Source: Sclerotiophoma versabilis (taxonomy: Eukaryota; Ascomycota; Dothideomycetes; Pleosporales; Didymellaceae). Taken from it: a stretch of 64,000 bases of DNA. Made by a program: the position numbers and the translations under genes. Within the stretch, counting starts at the first letter, position 1. Each line of letters opens with the position of its first letter. The notes under the pieces were generated by a model. The model was not told the DNA's origin and ran no database searches. It was given only the letters and a program-made list of their open reading frames with translations. The stretch lies in the NCBI GenBank assembly GCA_012274445.1, contig JAAROD010000015.1, positions 496,001 through 560,000 on the forward strand, written 5' to 3'. Positions 55,358-64,000 of this stretch are shown one piece after another.

Positions 55358-56949
55358 CTTTGGTATCAATGAATGCCCAAATTACCTCAATCGTATATCA
55401 TAGCCCAACTTGAGCGGACATATGAGCTTTTCATACCCCACGGCCTCACCCTCCCTTGGCCGCGTATTACTCGCCATCTCGCTCCCTTGGTACCTGCAGG
55501 TGTCATTCCTCGTTGTTTCAGTGAACTAGGTGCACACGTCAAATATCATTCCGGACATTGTCTTGCCAATTGTGGAGCGGTCCAGCCACGAGGACGGCTA
55601 TGCAGGTCTTGAGAGAAAGCCCTGCGGCTCTTTTTAACGGCAGACATAGTGCTGCGTACGACGTATGCGGCTCAATACGTACAACCGATGCCTTGAAGAC
55701 TAGGGTCTGAAGAATCATCTGACATGAAGCTATCGTGAATGACGGCGAACTTGTCTAGAGCCGACGCGGAGACCCACACTGGCTGGCTGATGACTCTATC
55801 ACGGCTAAAAAAATTGGTGGCTGGTCGTCCTTGCGACCGTTACAATGCCTACTGCCAGATCGAGTCGAAATTATGGCTAAGCCCTCTGGTCAAATAACGA
55901 TTTCGCCAGCCACTGAGATCTTGTGTAACCGAGTAGAACCGCACACCCTTCTCGAAAAGTAGGGCAACTTCCACCTGCAAGTGTAGCGCAGCGGGCTCAA
56001 GACATCAGGCCATACAAAAGATGAGCGGATTATATTTGTGAGGTCCTGTGACTGTGGCGTGCTGAAGTCGGATATTTCACATTGGCATCCGTATGTCCTA
56101 GATCACAAAAAGAGGCGTTCCAAAGGCATTTTGCCAAACGTGGAACAAATTTCGTCGATGCTCAAGCGAGGCTCTCGTGCTCCTCAAATGGTGGAAAGTA
56201 GCATTTTTCTTCTTCTGTTGTTGTTGTCTCTCTTTGGTCGATTACGACAAGAAAGCTCGCAAGGATCGACACACCAGCGATGCTCCCTTCACGTAGAGGC
56301 TGGGAAGCAGAGCTTCACTTTTCTCTACCTTTGGAAACGCAGACAACAGGAACATGGAACTTTAGGTAAAGTTAACTCTATTCTAAAGAGACGAGGCAGG
56401 CGCAACTGTTCTAAGATCATACTGTTCACATTGTCCACCAGAGGACAGATGAGGGCAACCCAGCCCGCCGTCTCATGGTCGAACCATGCACGAAACAAGA
56501 TAATTTCATATCCCCTCCCGGTGCTTTTAAGTCCCCCCCCCCCCCCCCCCCCCCAAAGTTCCTTTTTGGACTCTCGATCAGTCTCGTGGGCAGCCGAGCT
56601 CGGCCATGGGGTCACGCCAGCGTCAAGCAAGCAAAGATGATGATGTTATGGGGCACGATCCTCTCCCAGGAGAACTGGACGGCACGAAAAAAACTCTGGC
56701 ATGAGCAGAGGCAGAATCAGAGGTTGCGCAAGGTGACATCGATAAGGCTACGACAAGCTCAAAGAAGACAAGAGAGGGAATTTCTATAAAGAATGAGAGG
56801 GTGGAAGGACTCGTCAGGTACTGTCCGTTCGTGTCAACGGAGCCTCGTGACTTGCTCTCCTAATAAGTACCATTGCATCCGCAATATTTAGCACAATGAT
56901 TCAGGTTTATCAAGTATTATCGTAAGGCTATTGCAATCTCGCAGCACTA
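55358..56949. other. 1.6-kb intergenic region with poly-C tract
   Basis: No supportable gene. A plus-strand frame of 200 codons at 56038 has no ATG start and reads through the poly-C as poly-Pro. The left part should carry the chitinase promoter. Confidence 0.45.
56533..56554. repeat. poly-C homopolymer (22 nt)
   Basis: Uninterrupted C run in non-coding DNA. Length may be strain-variable or a sequencing artefact. Confidence 0.9.
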
Positions 56950-58656
56950 TTATGTTGTTAGTCTGAAATGCGGGTGATCGTCCCCGAGATTATCCGCATC
57001 TAGCTCATCAAGCCTCCAGTCCCTCTCGCCCTTGTCCCTCTTGTTGTTCTCAATCTTGACGAGGGAGAAAAGCGCCGTGCAAGCAGCACCACAGATCCAC
57101 AGCATACCCAAACTAACTCCATAACCCGTTGGGTACTTTGGGGCCTCTTTCACGAAGAATACTGTAGAAGCCACAATCCCACCAACATTGCCAAGCCCGA
57201 CCTGTAGAGCGGAGCTGATAGAACGCTTGTAGTGCCCAGATACGAGATTTGACATCCATACCAGGACGATAGGCTGAGTGATGAAGCCGCCGGGTACGAT
57301 CAAGAACAATGCAAAGTACTTGACGCCAGCAGAGAGATTGTCTTGCGCCAATAGCATAATGTAACCTACTGAGGCAATAACCAGACCCAGCAAAGTGAAC
57401 CAATATCGGTTACGAATGCGGTCAGATGCGTATGCAGCAATGACGGCGGTGACGGTCGCGACGACGAAGATTGGGATGGAGCGAACCTGCGCCATGGAAG
57501 ACGTATAGCCAAGCTCCTTGATGATGGTCGGAACGAAGAAGGATCCAGCATAGCCAGTGTTGACAATACCTGCAAGACCAATAAGCTTTCAGCAGCAGAC
57601 TGCAGGACACAGATGACTGACCGAAGTACGCCAGAACTCCGAGGTATATTTTCGGATCAGAGAAGACACGGCGAGCGGCCCTTTTGTCGAGACGGTTCAT
57701 GACAGCGTCACCAGTGTCGGAGCGAAGACGTGTAATGAGCAGTGCTCGTTCGTCGTCAGTAAGGAAGCTTGCAGTTTCTGGCCAATCTGTACACCAGAAT
57801 TTTGTGACGAAGCCCATGGCGACCGTGACGATTCCTTCAATAATAAAAATCCATCTGAAACGCTAGATCAGTACACGGTTCTGGTAGTCGATAGAGGATC
57901 GTTACCTCCAGCCACCATAACCTGCGATTCCGTCCATCGTCGAAATCGCAAAAGCAAAAAACTAAAACATGTCAGTGATATGCGTTCCGTGAGGAAATAG
58001 GGTTTTTACGCCGCCAAATGCTCCGGCAATGATGGAGGATGTAAAGAAGAGCGTCAGACGCCACTGCAGCTCATAGCGCTTGTAGTACATGGAGATAAGG
58101 TAAATGCAGCCTGCTCGATAACTGATAAGATGTTTACAGGTTAAATTGCCTGGAGTTGCTACTTACCAGGGGTCAAGCCAGCTTCAAAGAGGCCTAACAA
58201 TACACGCATGGCGATGAGGCCTTCAAAATTCTTGACCAGGCCCGTGCCAATTGTTGTGATACCGCATAATATCATGATTAGGGAAAGCCATGTCGAAGGC
58301 GCAAGTCTCTTCAAAACCAGGTTTGAAGGCACTTCGAAAAGGATATACGGGACAAAAAAGACGAAAAGCACTATATTGTAGTCGTTATTGTGCATGTCAA
58401 GGTCTGCTTCCAGACCCTGGATCCTAGCATTGCCAATGTTGGACCCTCAAATACATCAGTGTGGGATTGGATAGAAGGCTTAGTACTTACTGTCAAGGAT
58501 GGCGAGTAATAAGAGCACAAATAGGGGAGGCAGAACATGAAGGTCGCATTTCCGCAGCAACTTCTTCTCTGCAACAGCATCGATATAAGTTCCATAAGTG
58601 TCATTGATGGCTTCATCCTTTGCTTCTTGGACGTTGAGTTTCCTTAGCTCGGCCAT
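56950..58656 (-). CDS. MFS anion:cation symporter (allantoate/nicotinate/sulfonate permease family)
   Basis: Six exons, 58656-58491, 58445-58167, 58110-58010, 57961-57906, 57854-57622 and 57569-56950, give 484 aa. The ACS family signature LDRSNIGNAR is restored by the first splice. Others are YILFEVPSNLVLKRLAPSTWLS in helix 2 and loop, MRVLLGLFEAGLTPG in helix 4, YYKRYELQWRLTLFF, GYGGWRWIFIIEG at the middle loop, and NTGYAGSFFVPTIIKELGY in helix 7. The family imports organic anions such as allantoate, nicotinate, pantothenate and sulfonates by proton symport at the plasma membrane. Substrate cannot be assigned from sequence. It is 2.2 kb from a TauD-like dioxygenase, which makes a sulfonate worth considering. 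Confidence 0.92.
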
Positions 58657-60055
58657 GTTAAGTCCGGTTACAAAGAAGGGATCGTGAGAAACCGACAAAG
58701 CTCTCTGCGAGTCTCATGCATCGTCTTATACGTTTGTCAGCGCGAACGATCTTGATCCTGCGCCGATCTTCCATGCAGCGTCGTCCCACGTCCGCTGAAC
58801 CAGCATATGGATGGTCTGAACTGTGTAACAACAGTCCTACAAATACAACAATTTGGAATCACTTTCATAATAGCAGTACAAGAGCACCTCTATCTAAATT
58901 AGTACCATTGTATACGTGTTGTGCAGCCGAACATAACTGTACAGCTTGAGGGGTGTTCAAGACAGAGTTGTGGGCGTGGGTGAGTGTGTTTCTGTTACTG
59001 TTGACAGGCCCGGGGTCTCCGCGCTAATGACGCTGATACGGAGGAGCTAGTATTTGGTGTTGCACCGCACAAAACAGATGCTGAGCACGTCGAACTCATC
59101 CTCCATTTAGGTAGAATAAACAACTCCCAGAGCTGTTTACAACACGAGAAGACCTCACAACCGCTGTATGTACATACAGGTAAATGGCTTTATGGTTTAA
59201 ATCGTTTTTACTGAATATTGTGGCTGCAAATGTGTCCATTCTGTATGGGGTCCTTTGAAAGATTAGATGCAAAATCGGCTGCGTGACCTGTGCGGTGCAA
59301 CACCAGATAATAGCTCCTTCGTATATCAGAGATGAGAAGACGCTGTAAGCTCGCTTATTTGTGTACCAACAATAGCTATTAAGATGATTTGGTGTGCACC
59401 CGAAGGGCAGAACGTGCAGTCGGGAAGTTGATTATTTTCTGAATGTTGTGCCAGTAGTGTACCAAAAACCTAGTGACAGCCTGCGGGGCCTGCTGCTCGT
59501 ATTCTTCCTGGTGAATGCCAAGGGCAAGACTTATCCCAACGTATGAGAGTGTTTTGCTTCAGTATTCGCACATATGAGTTGATCTCCAACAAAAACCATC
59601 AACAGGCAGAATGAGATACCCCAAATACGAGTTGCATATCCCGAATCAAGAAACAGTATTACCTGTTCTTTAAAGTCTTGAAAAATCAGTCATGAATTAT
59701 TGTTGACGTCGCGTAACAATCAATGTAATGCAGGCCGGAGCATATAGCAGTAGAAACGAACACCGATGCATTGAGGGCTGTTCGAAGAGGGGTATTCTCT
59801 ATTCGTCTAACTCATGATCTGTCTTTTGAAAACGTACGCCTGAGTGGGGGATGTAGCGGAATATTGAAAGGCGTGAAGGGACACGCACGTGATGACGCCA
59901 AGGCTTTTAGCTGCCTAGGTCGTAATTTCTGGGAAGCTTCCATGTCCCCACCCGCCAACCTCACAACATAGCCGTAACGCAATCGCAAACGTTCTGAGCC
60001 GAATCGATCGAACAAACCTCACTCTCGAATAGAATTGCTAGAAAATATCGCAATC
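58657..60055. other. 1.4-kb intergenic region with MITE-like element
   Basis: Divergent space between the ACS transporter and SmD1. It holds the inverted-repeat element at 59033-59329 and no supportable gene. Confidence 0.5.
59033..59329. mobile_element. MITE-like element with about 40-bp terminal inverted repeats
   Basis: The arm 59033-59071 (39 bp) is the inverted copy of 59289-59329 (41 bp), with about three substitutions and one 2-bp gap. The shared inner core TGGTGTTGCACCGCACA is perfect. The total length of about 297 bp, the lack of coding frames and the AT-richer middle fit a non-autonomous DNA transposon. I could not identify a sure target-site duplication, so the exact ends and superfamily are open. 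Confidence 0.65.
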
Positions 60056-60487
60056 ATGAAGCTCGTCAGGTGCGCAGACACGAAAAGAACGCGTAAAGCT
60101 GCAGCTAACCAATGCGCCAGGTTCCTTATGAAATGCCAGAACGAGACTGTTACAGTCGAGCTCAAGAATGGAACCATCGTCAATGGCACCATCACCTCCG
60201 TTTCGCCCCTCATGAACGTTGCGCTACGAGCAGTCAAATACACACCTAAGAACCGAGACACCGTAACTCTTGACACCATGACCGTGCGCGGTTCGACAGT
60301 CCGTTACATCATTCTCCCAGATTCTCTGCCATTAGACACGCTTCTCATCGATGATGCGCCGAAGCCTAAGAACAAAGCCAGGAAAGAGGCGGATCGAGGA
60401 GGTCGTGGTGGTGACCGAGGGCGCGGTGGACGCGGCCGCGGCGGTCGTGGTCGTGGTGGAGGTCGTGGACGCGGCCGAGGATTCTAG
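60056..60487 (+). CDS. SMD1: small nuclear ribonucleoprotein SmD1
   Basis: Two exons, 60056-60069 and 60121-60487, give 126 aa. The intron after MKLVR is 51 nt with a CTAAC branch. Sm motif 1 reads FLMKCQNETVTVELKNGTIVNGTITSVSPLMN and motif 2 is in VTLDTMTVRGSTVRYIILPDSLPLDTLL. The C-terminal tail is an RGG/GRGRGG repeat, the target of symmetric arginine methylation in SmD1. The protein is part of the seven-member Sm ring on U1, U2, U4 and U5 snRNAs. Length and tail match SmD1 of other eukaryotes, with a slightly longer linker (KPKNKARKEADRGG). Confidence 0.96.
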   Translation: MKLVRCADTKRTRKAAANQCARFLMKCQNETVTVELKNGTIVNGTITSVSPLMNVALRAVKYTPKNRDTVTLDTMTVRGSTVRYIILPDSLPLDTLLIDDAPKPKNKARKEADRGGRGGDRGRGGRGRGGRGRGGGRGRGRGF

Positions 60488-60854
60488 ATGTGAGGAGACA
60501 CTAGGCGGAAAGATCGAGAAAGCACGCGACAAGGGAACAGGCGATCGAGAAGAGGCAGCAGTTGTGTGTTGCGAGAGGATGAGACACAGGGCAGCGGACT
60601 CGCATATCACCTGCGAAACCCACAAAAGAAGCGCCCGAGAATTAAATCGAACAGTCACCACGCGCGAATATTCGCGGCAAGCACGGCGTCCGGCATTTCT
60701 GGGCATATGTATAGGTAAAGTGCAAGTATGCACAAATGAAGCTTGATACCACATGGAACAACAAAGCACTGATATCACATTATGATTTGGTATCTATGTA
60801 CTGAGGCTGAGAACTATGGGTAGTACACTCTCTTTTGGTCATTTCTTCGCCTGT
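60488..60854. other. convergent spacer, nothing recognised
   Basis: 367 bp between the stops of SmD1 and the dioxygenase gene. No gene or repeat seen. Confidence 0.5.
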
Positions 60855-62112
60855 CTACTCAGCATCGTAAGGGGCAACCGGTGGTGTGTCATCAACCTGG
60901 ATTCCGCCCCTCTTCTTGTCCTTGCTGTCGTGGAAAGGCAGCTTCCAGCCACCCTCGTCCTCTGGTGTGCTCAGCCACAGCCTCATCAAGTGCCTGCGGG
61001 GCGCTGGTGGTGGGTAGTCCTTGTATGCCGTTCTGGCGTGGAGGACGTGGTTGTTCGACAGGAACTGGATGTCACCAATGTCCAGAATCATGTGGAGAGC
61101 TAGGCGCAGGCAAGTTTCGTCGAGAATGGAAGCGGCACGAACCTGTTCAGGCGAAAGTGCAGGAATTAGGCCCTTATCGCTGAAGCGTGTCAGGGATTTG
61201 ACGTAGTATGGGTCCCACCTGATACGTGTTAGTGTTGTGACTCGCTTGAGTAGTAGATGAAACTTACTTGGAGTACACACGCGGGTTGTCGCCAGTCTCG
61301 AGGTAGAACACACTGGTGCGAATCCACTCCTGCTGACCCTTGCTTGTCTCTCCCTTACGATCGAAGTACCAAATTGGCTCGGTTAGGAGCCTCGCAACGT
61401 CAGGATGCTCCTTCTGCAACACGTTCCAAACCTCGTGGCTGCTCACCAAATCACTCTCACCACCCTCGAGCGACTTAGCAATGCACAGCAGACCAACAAG
61501 ATCCGAGTCATCGGCGTGGAAGAACTGTCGCGCATTGGTGCGGTAGATGCGCACTCTGTCAATCTGAGTTGAATCTTCACCAAGGTCCTTAACGTGCCCA
61601 AGGACATGTCCACGCGAGTTTTGGCTCACAAAGTATCCGAGGTATGTTCCAAGACCCATGTATGCAACTGCGGACTTCTGGTTCCCCCACTCAGTGACCG
61701 GCAGGCCCTTAAACAAGATGAAGCCTTTGCCATCGATGATCTCTTTGCGGAGAGGCTCAAGGAATTTGCTGAACTCGGGGAGCTGGAACTTCTCTTTTGT
61801 GATGCCGGTCAGTGGCTCGCCGGAGGCAATAAATCTGTCGGCGGCGCTCGAGATCTCTGCGACCTCTGAATCGGAGAAGACATGTGTCCAGCGTTCAGGG
61901 TTGTTTTGGTAGTCGGCTTTTGACCAGGCGGTGGGGCCTGTGATTTCCTGTGGGAAATCTTCGTATGGGCGGAGTTGGTCGAATAGAGGTTCATGCTGTC
62001 CTGATGTACGGATGCCGTCAGGGAAAATCCTCGTGTCTACTTTGTTGTTGGCAAGACCCTTCGACAGCTCATGGGGAGCTGTGGGCGCCGATGAGGTCAA
62101 GGCAGGTGCCAT
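60855..62112 (-). CDS. TauD/TfdA-type 2-oxoglutarate-dependent dioxygenase
   Basis: Two exons, 62112-61268 and 61218-60855, give 402 aa. The Fe(II) site is visible as the HxD pair His199-Asp201 (FFHADDSD) and the distal His in NNHVLHARTAYKD; the 2-oxoglutarate-binding Arg is in RRHLMRLWL. The N-terminal 80 residues (PLFDQLRPYEDFPQEITGPTAW) are typical of a common fungal clade of this family. Members hydroxylate sulfonates, carboxylates or other small molecules with loss of CO2 and succinate. Taurine or another sulfonate is one option, but fungal members of this clade differ from yeast Jlp1 and the substrate is uncertain. There is no targeting signal, so cytosol is likely. One 49-nt intron, frame-consistent. 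Confidence 0.93.
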
Positions 62113-63311
62113 TGTGGAAAGCTTTGAAACAAACTCAATTGTTTATATACGAGAATATTAGACGGGTCAAAGACGATACCGCTGGGAAGCTCAATGTCGT
62201 AAATACGTCCCAAGTGAATGGTACAGAGTGCTAATCGTGCATTGAGTGCGCAATTGCAAATCTTTATATCTACCCCTCTTCATCCCTACCCACCAAGACA
62301 TTTGTCTCTCCAAATGGTGTCAACTCATCGAGCTTCCTGTTGTGATTCCTAGTCTGAATTGCGTGCTCGCATACCATTGATTCCGCGATCAGCGACCCCA
62401 CCATCCTCGAACGGTGCTGACGTAGGCCAGACCTCGGTTGCTGTCCGCGAATCCTACCGATATGATACCGTTTGCTAATGTCGCTTCGTTTACTACTTTG
62501 TTACAATATATAGGGTAGACCTGGCTTCCAGTGAGCATCCTTGTATTGATGCCATCGTTTTATGGATCCAGGCAGATGACGTTAGGTTAAGCAAGAAACG
62601 AACGGGAGGAACAGCCCACATTACGGATCAATGACCCACCTAACGCCGTAAACGCGTCCAAGACGCGATGCTACAGAGACCGCACAAGAGAATCACCGAG
62701 AGGAGACGCCGCGTGCTATCATTGTCGCCGCGGCAGGATAGTTGCGCCGCTGACCCTGATGCTGCGTTATCTTCCGTTTTTATCCACCATCAATCCTCGC
62801 ACAACCCGTCACAGTTCAACACGACCTTTAAACTTTTAGAGGTCGGAGACGTTGTCATGCTCTCTTGCAAAAGCAAAGAAGCTTGGAAGAACATGACTTG
62901 GCCGATACTCTTACCAACACAGATCACTTACATTGCAGCATCCCGGAGCTACGTTGCGTCTCTTCTCTTAGAGGGTGTATTTTTCACAAATACCAATAAC
63001 TATGGTAGTTGTTCTTTATCCTGTCACTATACTTTGGCGCAAGGCTGCAAGACAAAGCAGTCTTGTGACGGTTATCCAAAGGCGTCCACATCTCTGCTGA
63101 CTGTAGGCCCTTGAGAGAATCAGAAGCCAGTAGATCCGAGTTGGTTGGTATAGCGATTCACAGCGGTAATCTACAAGTGCAGAAGAGTTGGCACTTGTCA
63201 AAATGTGGCTCAGATGACTGTTGAGGTGCAAAATGAAGTAAGTCGCCAAAGCGCTTGGGTATTTGATCACTTTGCTGTCTTATGTATACATGCGGAATCA
63301 GCTCGAGCTGT
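62113..63311. other. 1.2-kb intergenic region, weak 148-codon frame
   Basis: The left part is the dioxygenase promoter. An ATG-started plus-strand frame at 62668-63114 has no recognisable domain, and its composition (Ser/Thr/Arg-rich, then mixed) is not distinctive. I treat it as unproven. Confidence 0.35.
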
Positions 63312-64000
63312 CTAGATGTAGCGCCCTTCGGGATCGAATTTGTCCATGAGCTCCATTGACTTCTCGTACCTAAGAGTTCGGTTAGCGGTTTGCTATAGGA
63401 GGTTCGGTGCAGACTTACATAGTGAAGACGATACCACCGCTGAGGATGAGACGTCCCAGCCTGGGCAAGGCGCCAGACCAAAATGTCAAGACACCTTCAT
63501 TCTTGAAGATCTGGACCACACAGTCCAAGCTATTCTTGTACGCACTACGTGCTTCTATCGATTGCATTCGTGTCTTGACTGTATCGATGGGCATGGTAGT
63601 ATAGACAGTGATAATACCGGCGAGACCTCCAAGACCGAATGTACTGACAGCCCCTAGCTTCTCACCCGGAGCAACGTAGGATTGCGCCAGCTGCTTAAGC
63701 GATGTGTAACTGGAGAAACGAACGGCTGAGTTGGCGGCTTGTCGAGCAGTGGTGGGAACGAAACCCTGAAAGAAGCCCCGGATACCCTTCTCCTGGGCGA
63801 TGATTCGTGACCCGTGAAGGAAACCGCGCATGCGAGGGTTTGCGGATTTGCGATCGTCGATGCTGTGCCGGGTATTAGTAAAAGCAATATCGAGAGGCTG
63901 GCAAGGCTCACAGCTGTGTCTTGATGCTCTCGAAGGGCGTGACAGCAAGCAGCGACTCTGTTGCTCCTGCACCGAATCCAGCAATAACAGTTGCTGGGCC
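63312..64000 (-). CDS. CTP1: mitochondrial citrate (tricarboxylate) carrier, 3' part
   Basis: Three exons are visible: 64000-63912 (continuing off the window), 63862-63419 and 63369-63312, stop TAG at 63314-63312. About 196 C-terminal residues are seen. Two carrier repeats are readable: TPFESIKTQLIDDRK, with the carrier signature and the residues typical of citrate carriers, RGFFQGFVPTTARQAANSAVRFSSY, and MPIDTVKTRMQ with its matching helix. The end is FTMYEKSMELMDKFDPEGRYI. The protein exchanges citrate for malate or another acid across the inner mitochondrial membrane and feeds cytosolic acetyl-CoA production. The N-terminal third lies beyond position 64000. Confidence 0.94.

Noticed and set aside
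56038..56640. 200-codon plus-strand frame
   Set aside because: No ATG start, poly-Pro from the poly-C tract, no recognisable domain.
1..64000. CRISPR array, rRNA operon, prokaryotic operon signals
   Set aside because: The window is spliced eukaryotic DNA; no regularly spaced repeats with unique spacers, no rRNA-like sequence and no bacterial-type gene packing were seen.

Overview
The window is nuclear DNA of a filamentous ascomycete (Pezizomycotina). The evidence is short GT-AG introns of about 40-60 nt with CTAAC/CTGAC-like branch sites, intergenic gaps of 0.3-3 kb, both coding strands used, and typical fungal families: a Zn2Cys6 regulator, a fungal rhodopsin-like membrane protein, MFS sugar and anion transporters, a GH18 chitinase, and a TFIID TAF1 without a double bromodomain. 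Dothideomycetes (Pleosporales-like) is my best guess from general gene style; no marker in the window proves it. I rebuilt gene models by joining exons by hand. Nearly all keep reading frame across every junction and restore family motifs, so most splice sites are probably exact.

Layout. 0.3-7.4 kb: a small unknown protein, then housekeeping genes GRASP/Grh1, trimethylguanosine synthase and TAF1. 8.0-19.8 kb: an accessory-looking block holding a rhodopsin-like receptor/membrane protein, a flavin monooxygenase, an MFS exporter, a secretory-pathway arylsulfotransferase (ASST) and a P-loop sulfotransferase. 21.5-34.3 kb: housekeeping genes again: SQS1 (R3H/G-patch) divergent from ATG4, a divergent histone H2B/H2A pair, a divergent complex I LYR subunit and KGD2 pair, and a MYND zinc-finger protein. 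36-37.5 kb: two small unknown genes. 37.5-40.5 kb: a 3-kb gap with no supportable gene. 40.5-55.4 kb: hexose transporter, Sec14-like lipid transfer protein, RidA-like protein, Zn2Cys6 regulator, an unknown protein, a mitochondrial-type J-protein and a secreted GH18 chitinase. 57-64 kb: an ACS-family anion transporter, a MITE-like inverted-repeat element, SmD1, a TauD-type dioxygenase and the 3' part of the mitochondrial citrate carrier, which runs off the right edge.

How genes may work together. The histone pair and the KGD2/complex I pair each share one short promoter region, which suits co-expression. The most interesting group is at 11.3-19.8 kb, where an oxygenase, an exporter and two unrelated kinds of sulfotransferase lie side by side between conserved genes: a candidate small sulfo-metabolite locus. 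A possible second sulfur-linked pairing (ACS transporter and TauD-like dioxygenase) is at 57-62 kb. Both functional readings are inference. I found no rRNA, convincing tRNA, CRISPR array or intact transposase gene.
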